NCBI GenBank assembly: GCA_947471745.1
Contig: CANJKZ010000820.1
Coordinates: 3,873,001-3,937,000, forward strand
Reading direction: 5' to 3'
Length of the DNA: 64,000 nucleotides
Origin: Closterium sp. Naga37s-1
Lineage: Eukaryota; Streptophyta; Zygnematophyceae; Desmidiales; Closteriaceae
Below, piece after piece: positions 10,779 to 22,634 of this stretch (its first letter is position 1; each line of letters begins with the position of its first letter). The notes under the pieces were generated by a model, which ran no database searches, had not been told where the DNA came from, and worked only from the letters and a program-made list of their open reading frames with translations. A program made the translations under genes and the position numbers.

Positions 10779-11814
10779 TGTATGCGTCAATGTCAATATT
10801 TCTATAGAAGATGTGTTGCATTCCGGATAAATTGTTGCAAGGTCTGTTCAACGAGGAGAAAAAGGCCACGTCTTCGTTTGTATGGTGACCTTCTCGTAAA
10901 CGATTTAGACGTTCTGCAAATATATGTTCATCCTTTTGACGCATAATGGTTGTAAGCTCAATCATTTGAAATGACCCCCACGCGTTACCTTCAATGTGCG
11001 TATCAGGAAAAATCGAGTCCGTAAAGCAATATTGGTCGCCAACAGGTGGCAACTGAAACAAGTCACCAACAAGAATCATATGCAACCCACCAAAAAGAGT
11101 ATCTTGTGCGCCTCGTAGTTCTTTCAAACGCCAATCCAACCAATGAAACATATGCTTACCGAGCATAGAGATTTCATCCACGACGACAACTTGAACATCA
11201 CCAAAACGATAACGTAGAGTGTTAAGGCGATCGGACGATAAGTTAATGGTTCTGTTTTGAGAAACAGGTATCATCAATGCGTTATGGATGGTATACCCGC
11301 TGATGTTGAATGCGGCAATACCAGACGGAGCCAATTTCAAAACCTTCAGAGAGTGAGGCTTCGTATTCACAGACGCATCAAACATTCGAGAAATTCGCTC
11401 GGTGACAAAGTTGATTAGAACTGATTTGCCGACCCCTGCTCCGCCAGTTATAAACATATTTAACGGCTGTTTTCCGAACCGGATGTGGTGTACAATATGA
11501 TCACAGACAGAGCGCTGCTCGACATTCAAACCAGACTCCAATTTCAAGTACACAGAGTCATCAACGGCAACATGAATGAAAAGGTCAACAGCTTTCGTTT
11601 TTCGTTGCTCCATGTTAATCTCATTTTCAATATCGATTTGGTCGTCACTCTCATCTGATATTGTTAAGCTATCAGAGTGTCGTTCAAGGTCATTCTTCTC
11701 AGCCTCTTCGAAAGCTAGCGCCCAAGAGTCTTGTCCCGTTGTGTATTCCGATTCTTTAGCTTCTATGATGTCTTTATGCTTTAAATAAGTTTCTATGAAA
11801 TCTGTCGAATTCAT
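10779..11814 (-). pseudogene. Helitron PIF1-like helicase, core
   Basis: A minus-strand frame from the Met at 11814 reads an acidic leader and then an SF1B helicase. Motif I is GGAGVGKS (about residue 125), motif II VVDEISMLG, motif III LVGDLFQLPPVGD, and then IMRQKDEHIFAERLNRLREG. In Helitrons this domain unwinds the donor strand during rolling-circle transfer. The Met at 11814 falls exactly on the target duplication of a solo LTR, so it is not a natural start; the protein originally continued upstream into the Rep half at 12111 and beyond. The 3' side is cut by element C and resumes at 8174-7946. Confidence 0.9.
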
Positions 11815-11991
11815 TGTTAGAATCGTGGCTAGAACGCAGGAGCCATAACTAGGGTTTAGCTAGCTAGGCAAGAGAGAATAGGCAAAAGAGGTTTGCACTA
11901 GAAAGGAGGGGGGTACAAATAGCAAGCCCTAAAAGGTTATACTCACTATTGAGTACCCCACTGCAGACTAGACAAGCATAATATTCTAACA
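11815..11991 (-). mobile_element. solo LTR (177 bp) inside the Helitron
   Basis: The segment starts TGTTAGAATC and ends ATATTCTAACA, with TG...CA ends and an extended inverted terminus (TGTTAGAAT/ATTCTAACA). It is flanked by the 5-bp duplication TTCAT (11810-11814 and 11992-11996). There is no coding sequence between. Read on the minus strand its middle resembles the LTRs of B, C and D (ggggtactcaatagtgagtat...ttgctatttgtac). It is best explained as a copia insertion reduced to one LTR by LTR-LTR recombination. It separates the Rep and helicase parts. Confidence 0.85.
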
Positions 11992-12110
11992 TTCATTGGC
12001 TCCACCCTGAATGGAAAAAAAAGAAAAACACGCTCTCTTTTATAGTTGCATGGATCTTGTTCTTTATGGTAACTGATGAATCTTATTATCATACTTTTCC
12101 TACGTCGATA

Positions 12111-13837
12111 TTAATATCTCTTCTTTTCCGACAAATTTGGACCAATTAGGCCAATGTTGTCCGCAGGATTCGAACACATCGAAATCTCGAACCTTGAAAC
12201 AAAATCTGCTATACGAGCAGATTCCATGGCATCAGGTCTTTTTATGTATCTCTCCAATAGAGCGTAAGGTTGATAGATATTCGTGCTATCTGAATCTAAG
12301 GCTTGCAACTCATTGAGTGCCTTTAAAGTCAACAATCGTTCGAAATGAGGATTTGTATTTACAAATAATACCTGTCGTGTTGACATGCGATACCGTAGTC
12401 CAAGCAGTACATAACAAGCTTCTTGTGCGCTAGTCTCTTGTGAGTTAAGCATCGCATTGCCAATGACCCGCAACATGGCTTTTGTACCACTTTTTTGTTG
12501 TCTGGCCCTCTCCATGGCTTGTTGCATCATGACGCTCATACCTTTGTTAGCTTTTGTCATATAAGAGACGATGTATGCAGCAACGCTGTTTGGATCGATA
12601 CATAATTGAACATCCATATTGCCGTTCCATGCACATAGAAGTGTTGGATTGTAATTGTTAATAAACACATCGTTCACCTTCCGCTGGAGGACCAGCGTAA
12701 CACGCTTGAGAGTAGACCGAATCACCGTTATATAGTCTGATAACTAAAGCCCTAGGTCTTCTATGAACGAATCGAATGTACCAGAAAAGGTTGGAGCTAG
12801 CTCTAAACGCTCTTTTACAAGAGCGAGATTACTCCTAATCATTTTCTGTTCCTTTACAGTCAGCATAGTGGAAATAGGATGCAAGATCATTGTAGACGGA
12901 AGCGGAAGCCATGGAAACCCAAATCTACACTTCGTGATATTCGCTGATCGACGTTGGCAGGACCGAGAATGCTTATGGATCTGTAAAAGTATAAGCTCTT
13001 CAGACGACGAACTGATATGTTTATTTGCGAATTGGATGTTATCTGCTGCAAAATTCATAGTAGTATCCATAGACGATTGGCTCCAAATAATGGCATGTGT
13101 ATGTGGCGCACCTCGATGTTGAAACTCGTCCATCGCAAAATAATCGTCAATACCGCCTGGTACGTGCGAAGTCGTATTGAAGAATCGTGAAAACAAAGCC
13201 TTTTTTCTGAAATCGTAGTACCGAGCGCATGTAACCGGATCATTTCGTACCAATGTACAAATAGTATCAAAATCTAGCGGTATGCTGACGTTGCTACGTA
13301 TTTTAGCCGAATTTCCGCGCAGACATTCACCCCTAAAAGTATTGCGTGGAGATCCGTCCATTTGGTATCAGCCATTGACAACGTTAAGAAAAACGTGGGT
13401 CTCCCCAACTGATGCAATATTGCGAAAAGATCTCGCTTGCACTTGTCTCTGTATTGTTGAGTAGTCCGTATTGTCTTGAAATCATTGTACAATGCATCTT
13501 TCTGCTGCAAACTTGCCCGTTTTGTTTCATTTAACATGTCCGCTGCGGTAAACGACTGAAGATTTTCGATCTTCTCTTGCCTGACCCTTGTCGCGATGAC
13601 ATTCTGTACCCGAAGTATCTCTTTCTTGTACATTTTGAAGAAAATATTTGGAACATTGGTGGAACGGCGACCGTTGGCGTGTTTCAGCTCCCATTTCACA
13701 ATATCCGAATACGAGACGTTCATGTCGCACGATCCACCAAATCTCCGACGACCACAATAAATCGACGGAAAACTCAGCTCCTCAACATCCTTATCGAGGA
13801 CAAAAGATAGCAGCCTTGCATGCTCGCCGGGTGCCAT
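12111..13837 (-). pseudogene. Helitron Rep: N-terminal domain and HUH/Y2 nuclease
   Basis: From 13837 the minus strand reads APGEHARLLSF...EELSFPSIYCG, the Helitron_like_N signature, to about 13300. It then shifts frame (between about 13290 and 13361) into DYFAMDEFQHRGAPHTHAIIW, the HUH metal-binding motif of the Rep nuclease. A Cys/His cluster follows (HSRSCQ...CRFGFP). After an in-frame TAG at 12744-12746 the same frame gives AAYIVSYMTKANKG, the two-tyrosine catalytic motif. Rep nicks and rejoins single strands during rolling-circle transposition. Catalytic motifs survive although the frame does not. The reading frame ends at 12111. Confidence 0.9.
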
Positions 13838-13842
13838 TTGGA

Positions 13843-14845
13843 CTATGCATTGCGACGGATGTTGAGAGTATCGAGCACTCCAACATTGTGATGATCAGAA
13901 TCATCACTATCGTGCGAATACAATGATCCCGGTTCTTGTCGCCTCTTGTCATTTTCTTCACTATCATCCGAGGTCAATCCAACGTCATTGTCTTCTAACG
14001 ATCTCATCTTCATGTTGTCGAGACGAATGCCGTATTCTTTGAAAAGATCTTGATCGCAAAGGAATTGCAGCGCTTTCATGATCTTTGCCGGACGTACATT
14101 TTCTTCGAAAGCGTTGTTCTTATAAACAAGCTTACGTTTCAGTTGCACGGTGATTGTATGAGTCTCATCTAATAATCTTGGAAGAGACTGTACCATTCTA
14201 TCGACCTCGACGGGAATATTTATTACTCCGCCGTGAATACCAAACTGTTTGCCAACAGACAAAGAATGGATCTTCATCAACGGTATACGGGGACTGATCA
14301 ACCGTTCCTCCAGTATCGTTATGTCTTGAATTGCAGGTGGTTTTGCTAGAAAGCCGTGTCGATTGAGCTTCGAGAATGGCGATACTTTTCCATGGCTTTC
14401 ATATTTGGCGCAGTAACGACATAGTCGTTTTGAAGACTGCAGGGTCTTCTCTTGTACCATATTACGCTCAAAGTTCAGAGTACCGCATGCTATGCATTCC
14501 ACATCAGGCCCACACTAGCAATCCTTGTGAAATTCGATCATGGACTTGTTTAACTTCCGCTTGATTGGCGGTCGGATTAATGTCACATTCTTGAACTTGA
14601 AATCAAGATCCTTATTCAAGACCGGGGTGCCAGTATTCGCATCAAATCCAAAATGTACGTCGATCTCGTAGTCGTGTATGGCATGTATTTTGTTGTGTAT
14701 ATAGTATGCTCGTGCAAAAGCTGCATCTGCAGCGTGTTGAAAACCAGAAAAAAGAATATGGTTTCTTATTGTACTTAACAATAAATTTAAAACCATGTGC
14801 GAGAGCTCTCACACCAATAAACCGCTTGTTAGATGCGTTTCGCAT
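13843..14845 (-). pseudogene. Helitron DUF6570-like region
   Basis: The minus strand from about 14845 reads an unidentified segment (ANKRFIGVRALAHG, then a frame change near 14800, then HAADAAFARAYYIHN). After an in-frame TAG at 14513-14515 it continues with a CxxC...CxxC stretch (ECIACGTL...CRYCAKY) and EERLISPRIPLMKIHSLSVGKQ...GGVINIPVEVDRMVQSLPR. The last part looks like the DUF6570 domain that often precedes the Rep in plant and animal Helitrons. An acidic tail (SDDSEENDKRRQEP) follows and a frame break near 13840 leads into the Rep. Function is unknown beyond its Helitron association. Confidence 0.7.
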
Positions 14846-14899
14846 TTCTGCATACTTATGACATATGCAGAAAAGCGCATTTGAGGTGTGCTTTTTTTT

Positions 14900-15667
14900 T
14901 TAAGGACGATCTTTTGAGCTAGCTTTGGCCAATCCATTCTTGGAACAAATAGTTTGAAACGAAGCATGCGAACCCGTATCATTGTCTTTCGTACTAATAG
15001 TATTGATACTGTGGACAGACTCACGAACGGATGTTGACGAAGCTGCTGAAGTTGTTAAGTGGCTTGCGGGGCGTTCCAACGAATCCAAATGAGGAACACG
15101 AACCTGTCTTGGCTCTGCATCCTCAGCATGTTGTACGTTCTCACGTAACAAATACCTGGTGCCATATACAATGCCGTCCTCGGCGGGAACGAGTAGAGAA
15201 TAGTGCTCGCGAGCGCAATCATAATGCAAGTGCAATACACGATCACCAGACGCAGCTTGTGGTGCACAATAACAAGTGATGAAGCGACTCGTATCCAACC
15301 AAATAAGTGATGTCGTATTGTAAACAACTGAAAATGCACTTACCTCATTGCATGATCCGTAAACTCGGTCAGGCGATAGATAAGAGAAATAATCGTTGGC
15401 TGATCCAAACACGTGGTCGTGCGCTACACTAGCTTGTAAATGATAATCATACTCTGGATTATCCCAATTCTCGACTACGTGTCGTAGCAGTTTGGATTTG
15501 ACTTCCTTGTACCTGTCTTATGTATCATATAACGACATAGACAGACTACGAAATAAACAATTACCATCTCCTAAGATTTGTTCCATTCTTAAATAATATT
15601 GCTTACGAAACTCACCGTCGGTCCTCTCGCCAGTAAATATCAAGCCCGCGCTCGAAGATGATGCCAT
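14900..15667 (-). pseudogene. Helitron OTU-like cysteine protease domain
   Basis: A minus-strand frame starts at Met 15667 (MASSSSAGLIF) and reaches GDGNCLFRSLS (catalytic Cys codon 15557-15559), the hallmark of OTU cysteine proteases. After one in-frame TAA near 15519 it continues with KEVKSKLLRHVVENW, and ends the domain with LHYDCAREHYSLLVP, where the His of EHYSLL fits the OTU catalytic His. A Ser/Thr-rich tail follows to about 14900. OTU domains are known from some Helitron/Helentron-type proteins, where their role is unproved (deubiquitination or polyprotein processing has been suggested). One stop is the only lesion seen in the domain. Confidence 0.75.
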
Positions 15668-15939
15668 TGCAAAGTCCTTCCAACTTCTCCTTACCACAAC
15701 GAAGTGACAAACTTCTGCAAAGTATCAAATGTGTGACAGATGCATCAAGAATGTACATTGATGTAAAAACATCCTTATCATGGATTCGTTTTTCAAAATG
15801 GAAAAATATATGCGTAAAAGAGATGAGGAACAACAATGGCAAGAAGATAAAGGACAATGACGCTCTAGCCCGGTCATATGATATCACACCCTCATGCACA
15901 CAACTGTCCTCTCTTGCACCCAAAGCCTAGCGTGCACTT

Positions 15940-16783
15940 TGCACTCGAATGCTCCTTCACTCTCACACTATTTCTCCTACTGAGTCTGTCCTCACTACCT
16001 CCTATTCACAATCACGCACACAACATCAAACTCACCCTCGCACTCACTCTCGCATTCAGTCACGCCTCTCACACTCAGCCACGCATCACCCTTGCACTTC
16101 ACCATGCACCCAATCACGCATTAACCATTGCACTCAATCACGCACTCAACCAGTCACCCATTCCACTCACCCTCACACTGAACCACGCATGCGGCCACAC
16201 GCACAATCACACAATCAGCAACGCACTCAGCCCCGCACTTTAGCATTCTGCCACGCTCTCACACTCGCACTTTGTCACGCAGTCACCCTCGCACTCGCTC
16301 ACGCACTCGTCCTGGCACTCATACTCGCACACTCTCGCACTCACCCACGCACTCACTCGCGCGCTTAGTCACGAAGTTAGGCACGCACTCACCCTCACAC
16401 TATGTCACTCATTCGTCCTTGCACTCAAACACGCACTGGCACTTAAACTTTGTTGCAACTCACCCTCGCACGCACTTTCGCAGTCAGCCACACTCAGTGA
16501 CTAACTCAACCTTACACTCAGTCACACAATCACCCTCCGACACACTCATGCACTCACCCTTGCATTCACCCTCGCACTTACTCATGCACTCAGTCTCGCA
16601 CTCAACCTTGTGCTCACTCTTGGACTCACCCACGCACTCAGCAAAACACCCAGCTTTGCACTCAGCCAAACACTCAATTTTACACTCACTTACATACTCA
16701 CTCACGCCCTCACCCTCGCACTCATCCATGCACTCTCCCTCACACTCAACCAATCAATCACCCTCACACTCAGCCACACTCTT
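15940..16783 (+). repeat. CACTCA/CACTCGC-type satellite, left block
   Basis: About 840 bp of imperfect repeats built from CACTCACCCTCG, CACTCAGCCACG and similar 6-12 bp units. All long reading frames here are repeat artefacts. Element D is inserted at its right end, and the satellite resumes at 22762. Confidence 0.9.
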
Positions 16784-16910
16784 TGTCAAATGTAATTCTA
16801 TGCTTGTAGGCTACAGTGAGTAGCACAATAGGGAGTACAGTTGTTAGGGTTGCATATTTGTACTTCCACACTGTCTAGTCTCACCATTCCGTTGTTCGCT
16901 AACTTTGAGA
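16784..16910 (+). repeat. 5' LTR of element D (127 bp)
   Basis: It starts TGTCAAATGTAATTC and ends CTAACTTTGAGA. The end is GA rather than the usual CA. The boundary is still fixed by the adjacent PBS and by the CTCTT target duplication after the 3' copy. Confidence 0.93.
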
Positions 16911-17898
16911 TGGTATCATGAGTAAGTGTCGATCATCTCGCCTAGCCTAGCCTAGCTCGCGCCCTAGCGCCCTCCGCGCCCTTGCGCCCTAGCACCGTCT
17001 GCGCCCTCCGCGCCCTCCGCGCCCTTGCGCCCTAGCACCCTCCGCGCCCTCCGCGCCCTCCGCGCCTTAGCCTCCGCGCCCTCCGCGCCATCTCCGCGCC
17101 TTAGCGCCCTCCTCCTCCGCGCATTAGCGCCCTCCGCGCCCCCTAGCCTGCGCCCCTAGCCCGTCGCCCAGGCCCACGCCCTAGCCCGTCGCCCAGGCGC
17201 CCTCCCTGGCTCGTCACCCCAGCCCCGCAGGCAGCGCGCCGCGCGGGTAGCGCGCCCCGCGGGTAGCGCGCCCCGCAGGAGGCGCGCCCCGCAGGCAGCA
17301 CACCCTGCAGACAACGCGCCCCGGAGTGCTTTAGTGCCAGAAAATAAATAGATAAATTAAACCCTAAAAAAAAAAAAAGGGTTTAGAGTGGGGCCCTGCG
17401 ACTGTCGCCCGCGTTCCTGCTTGCCGGGCGACCTGCACAGTTGCCTGCATCCCGCAGCCGCCAGTACTGCAGCCCCTACTGTCGCACGTACTTTCCACTG
17501 CCAGTGGCTCTACTAGCGGCAGCCGACAGCCGCACTTACGGTCTCTAGCCCCGGCCGTTCCTACCTCCAGCCAGCCCTAGCTCGCCGTTTCTAGCTCCAG
17601 CCAGTTGTGCTCCAGCCGTTCTAGCTCCAGCCGTTCTCGCTCCTCGCTCGTAGCTCAGTTTGCTCCGTGCTCCGGCCGTTCCTCGCCTAGTTTCACCTGG
17701 CGCTTCTAGCTCAGTTTGCTCCGTGCTCCAGTCGTTCCTCGCCTGGTTTCACCTGGCGCTCCTAGCTTAGTTCGCTCCGTGCTCCAGCAGTTACTCGCCT
17801 GGTTTCACCTGGCGCTCCTAGTTGTTCTCGTTTTTCACTGCAGCCTGTCGCTCCTGTCGCTCCTAGCCTGCTGCTCCTGCACCCCGCTAGCTTTTATC

Positions 17899-20120
17899 AT
17901 GGAGTCCACTAGGGTTCTCCAGCAGCAGGGACAGCAGCAGCGGCCTTTTCAGCAGTGGCTTCCGCAGCAGCAGTGGCGCCCTCAGCAGCCGTGGGGGCCT
18001 GGTGGTTCAGGTCGCGTTGGCTGCAGCAGCGGCCCAGCCAGCTGGGGGGCTCGTCGCGGTGGCCGCGACGTCGGCCCCTGCCAGTACCGGATCCTGACCG
18101 GCCCTGGTGCTGGCACTTCCTGCTGGCGTCCTGACCACTCTGCACAGCGCTGCTACAGCCGCCTCGACGACCTTTACTGTGAGCGTTTTGGGCCTGAGTC
18201 GGCTCCCCCGATCTGGCCCGGTCTGTTTCGTAGTGGTTTCCGTGTGTTTGATATGTCTATGGATGCTGTTTATTCTGTCACGTACGGATCTCTTGGCTTA
18301 CGTGTACCTAGCTTAGGACCTTTGCCTGTTGCTAGTGTCGGTACTTGTGCTTTTAGTGTAGGTGCTTGTGTAGTCACTAGCCCAGCCGTGACAACTGTTG
18401 TTGCGTCGCTCTCCTTCACGCTGGACTCCGGCGCGTCTCAGTGTTTCTTCCGCGACCACACCACTGTCACACCTCTTTCGGCTCCAGTCCCAGTTGCCCT
18501 GGCTGATCCTACTTTAGGACCAGCAGTTGCTCGCAGCTCGACCACCCTCCCGTGCCCGGCTGTCCCCTCTGGTTTCCTCACTGGTCTCTACATCCCCTCG
18601 TTCTCTCGGAACTTGGTGGGTGTTGGATACCTTCAGGACCGGGGGATCACAGTCACTTTTCCTGCGCACGGGAGGACTGCGATCTGTACGAACTCTTCCA
18701 CCGGGGCAGTTCTTGCCACGTTCACCAGAGAGCCCCACTCAGGTCTCTTCGTCCTGTACACTCCGCCCCCGCAGGTAGCTGCGTCTGGTCAGGTTGCTTC
18801 GTCCCCCCCGGTAGCAGAGTCCGGTCTGGTGGCTGTATCCAGTCCGGTCGCTGTGTCCAGTCCAGTCGCTGCGTCTTGCTCCTGTCGCTCTCTCGCCCAC
18901 CGCACCGTCCTGTGGCACCACCGTCTTGGCCACCCGTCGATCCCTCGCATTCGTGGCATGCTCAGTCAGGGACTAGTCACAGGTCTCCCACGCACCTTCC
19001 CGTCGCTCCCTCTCTCGCTTGCCCCTCCTTGCTCTCCGTGCGTCGCCGGTCGCTTACGCGCCACTCCCCACTCCTCCTCCCTTCGTCCGGCCACCGCTGC
19101 CTTCGAGACTCTCCACTTGGACGTCTGGGGCCCTGCCCCGACGCAGGGGTCTGGGAGGGAGCGTTACTTTCTCACGACCCGAGGCTTCACCGACCAGTCT
19201 TTGGACTGGATCCCCTGGTGTTGGGTCGGCCTTTCGAGTCTGGGGCTGCCTTGCACTTGTTCGCGACACCTCCGCGGACAAGCTCTCGGCACGCGCCATC
19301 CCCTGTGTCTTCCTTGGTTTCCCAGTGGACTCTGCTGACTGGTCCTTTTACCACCCTCCCCTCCACCAGTTCCTAGACTCCCGTGACGTCCGGTTTGACG
19401 AGTCCGTGTCCTACTACACCCGGTACCCCTGTCGAGGTCTCCCGGTACCCCCTCCCCCTCTCTTCCTCGCACCCTCTCCTCCTCCTGCTCCCGCTCCTCC
19501 GGTACCCTCGCCCCCCCCTGGTCCTGCCCCGTCTGGTGTGTCCCACGCTACCCCTCTACCCTCGGTCGCGCGTCAGGTAGCGTCTCCCTCCCCGCAGTCC
19601 TCCTCACAGTCCCCTCAGCAGCCTTCGGCACTTCCGCGACAGGATACTGTGGACTCGGTTGGTGTTGGAGCTGGAGGTGCAGCCGCTGGCGGTGCTCAGT
19701 CTGGGGGTGCTCGGTCGCGGGGTACTGGAGCTGGAGGTGCTGGCGCAGGTGACGCTAGCTCTGGGGGTGCTGGAGCTGGAGGTGCTGGCGCAGGTGGCGC
19801 TAGCTCTGGGGGTGCTGGAGCTGGAGGTGCCGGCACTGGAGGTGCTGGTTCTGGGGGTGCTGGAGTTGGGGGTGCTGGCACTGGCGGTGCTAGTTCTGGG
19901 GGTGCTGGAGTTGGGGGTCCTGGCACTGGCGGTGCTGGTTCTGGGGGTGCTGAGTCTGAGGAGACTGACGCTGGAGACCCTGGTTCTACGGAGTCCACTC
20001 CGCCCCCCCACCGCCACGACACGCGTCTCCAGGCTGCCCGTCGGCGTGAGCGTGAGGAGCAGGAGCGGTTGGAGAGGGAGCGGCAGGAGCTGCGGGTACT
20101 GGACCTTCTGGAGCAGCAGC

Positions 20121-20160
<40 letters not shown>

Positions 20161-22431
20161 GCCGCAGCCGCAGCCGCAGCAACAGCGGCCGCAGCCGCCA
20201 CCGCAGCTTCCTCTGGAGCGGCGGTTGTTCCCACCTGTGAGTGGCCTGCGGGCCCTTGGCCTTTCCTCCTCTCCTCCTGTCCGCTCCCAGTCTCCTCCTG
20301 TGTTTGTTCCTCCGTTGCCTCCTCCTGACGACCGTCCGGCGGTCTGGTCTTCTCCTCCTCCTCAGTCTCCCCCTCCCTCTGTCCGTCGCGACTTGATCAC
20401 TCGTTGTCCTCTGCGTGCTCGTCACTCGTCCCCTGTTACTGACCTCCACACTGCCCTCCTTTGTTCGTCTCGTCATCGTTCTCCTTCTCCTGTGTCCGTT
20501 CTCCCGTCTCCTCCTCCGTCCTCTCTACCTGCCCTCCCCACTCCTATCTCTGACTACTACCGCGCTGTTCGTCCTGTTGCCGCACGTGTCCTCACCACTT
20601 TTGTCACCGACCCTCGTTTCCCTCCGTCGTCTGTCTCGGCTCTCACTGCCGCTGTCGCTGAGTTTGTTGCCGCCAGCCGCCTTGACTACACCACCCGTGT
20701 GGTGCCAGCTCCTCCCTAGCGTCCTCTGTCCGTCGGGGGTGGGTTTGCCCTTGGCTGTGACATCCTAGAGGACAGAGAGTCTGAGCTGGAGTACTGGGCA
20801 GCCGCTTCTCCCTCTGTGTGTGCCATGCTGCTCTCCCCTGAGGGAGACCTCGACGCCCTTGACATACCGACTCCTCGCACTTACCGCGAGGCAGTGTCAG
20901 GGGCGTGGGCCTCTCAGTGGAAAGCGGCTATGCACTCAGAGTTGGCGTCTTGGAGATCCACAGGCACCTACGTCGACGCAGTTCCCCCTCCCAGGGCGAA
21001 CGTAGTCGATGTCATTTGGCTCTTCAAGGTGAAGCGGCCGCCTGGAGCACCGCCGGTGTTCAAGGCGCGCTACGTGGCTAGGGGCTTCAGTCAGCGTGAG
21101 GGAGTTGACTTCTTCCAGACCTTCGCCCCGACCCCGAAGATGACTACTCTTCGGGTGTTACTCCACATAGCAGCGCAGCGAGACTACGAGCTGCACTCCC
21201 TCGACTTCTCCACTGCGTTCCTCCAGGGCCGACTGCACGAGGAGATCTGGCTGCGCCGTCCTCCTGGCTTCACTGACACCTTCCCACCTGGGACCCAGTG
21301 GAGCCTGAGGCGACCAGTCTACGGTCTCCGCCAGTCGCCCCATGAGTGGCACGACACTCTTCCTCCACGCTTCGTGACCTTGGGTTCAGCCCGTCCTCCG
21401 CCGACCCGTCGCTGTTTGTTCGAGCGGGTTCTACTCCTTTCTTTATCCTTGTCTACGTTGACGACTTGGTGTTTCCTACAGCAGACAGGGCAGCCCTGGC
21501 TCAGGTGAAGTCCGAACTGCAGAAGAGACACAAGTGCACTGACCTGGGTGAGCTGCAGCGCTACGTTGGCCTGCAGATCACCCGGGACAGAGCCGCTCGC
21601 ACCATCACACTGACGCAGTCACACATGGTGCAGCAGGTCCTTCGGCGGTTCGACTTCCAATTCTCCGCCACACAGCCCACTCCTCTTGCTGTTGACCACA
21701 GACTCACGGGCCCCTTTCCTGACGAGCCCTTTGAGTCCAGTAGATCCTACGCAGAGCTGGTGGGCTGCCTCATGTACCTGATGACTTGTACTCGACCGGG
21801 CCTCGCCTTTCCACTCAGCATCCTCTCTCGCTTTGTTGCGACTGGGAGACACCGCCCTGTCCACTGGACAGCTGCTGTGAGGGTGGCGAAGTACCTGGCG
21901 ACTACATCAGGCATGGGGCTTGTGCTTGGAGGGACTCAGCCAGTGGTGTTGACTGGTCACTGCGACTCTTCCTACGCTGACGACGTGGAGACTCAGTGTT
22001 CGACTCAGGGTTACTGCTTCAGTCTGGGAGCTGGTGCTGTGTCATGGAGGTCTACACGGTCGTCGTCTGTGGCTACTTCCAGTGCAGAGGCAGAGATCTA
22101 CGCTGGTGCCATGGCGGCACAGGAGCTTCGCTGGTTGACCTTCTTGCTCGCCGACCTTGGTGAGCGGCCTCGCTCTGCACCGACCTTGTACGCTGACAAC
22201 AAGGCCATGATCCTCCTGTGTCGAGAGCCTCGACTGGAGAGCAGAGTGAAGCATATTGACGTGAGGTACTTCCTCCTGCGAGAGCTGCAGCGACGCGGCC
22301 AGGCACGCCTGGACTTTGTGGCCTCAGAGGCCAACACTGCAGACGTCTTCACCAAGGCCTTGGCGCTTGGTGATCACCACAGGTTCTGTGTGCAGTTGGG
22401 GCTTGTTGAGGTAGGCCCTCGGTTGTTGTAG
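17899..22431 (+). pseudogene. copia gag-pol of element D, Gag and integrase deletions
   Basis: The likely start is ATG 17899 (MESTRVLQQQG). A Gln-rich piece leads directly to the Cys/His motif CQYRILTG...SCWRPDHSAQRC, so the UBN2 capsid region present in element B is missing. Protease LDSGAS is near 18423 and WHHRLGHP near 18913. Integrase begins HLDVWGP near 19118 but is cut after GRERYFL (about 19172). The catalytic DDE core is absent and the sequence resumes out of frame at the FRVWGC domain (about 19230). A Gln-rich linker (poly-CAG, 20118-20160) follows. RT has a stop at 20717, a frame change near 21355 and an intact YVDD. RNase H ends at 22431. Confidence 0.92.
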
Positions 22432-22634
22432 TCTTGTTTGCTCTGCTTTTTGTGCTTCCTATTTATATCCTAGTGAACTCTTGAACTGGCCTTGTGACCA
22501 CTTGCTTGCGCTCGGAATTTGTGTGGTGTCCTTGAGATCCACCCTGAGCTTGCCTTGTTTCTTGCTTTGACTGGTCTTGTGACCGTTTGTTCACCTTGCT
22601 TGCTTTGATGCCCCTCACTTAGCCTATGGGGGTG

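Larger units (their letters stand above)
731..15930 (-). mobile_element. decayed Helitron (OTU-containing, Helentron-like) host of the TE nest
   Basis: Minus-strand segments encode, in order, an OTU protease-like domain (15667-14900), a DUF6570-like region (14845-13843), a Helitron-like N domain plus HUH/Y2 Rep nuclease (13837-12111) and a PIF1-like helicase (11814-10779, continuing at 8174-7946). This is the domain set of rolling-circle Helitron transposons. Frames are broken by several stops and shifts and by copia insertions, so the element cannot be autonomous. Neither terminus (5' TC, 3' hairpin-CTRR or Helentron equivalents) could be identified; the limits given are where recognisable sequence starts and stops. 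The segment is visibly more AT-rich than all its neighbours. Confidence 0.8.

Noticed and set aside
15612..15930. Open frames on both strands just upstream of the OTU segment
   Set aside because: No motif, and the minus frame is out of phase with the OTU reading frame that starts at 15667.
16272..16823. His/Ser/Thr-rich frames in the CACTCA satellite
   Set aside because: Pure repeat translation; the last part even runs into the element D LTR.
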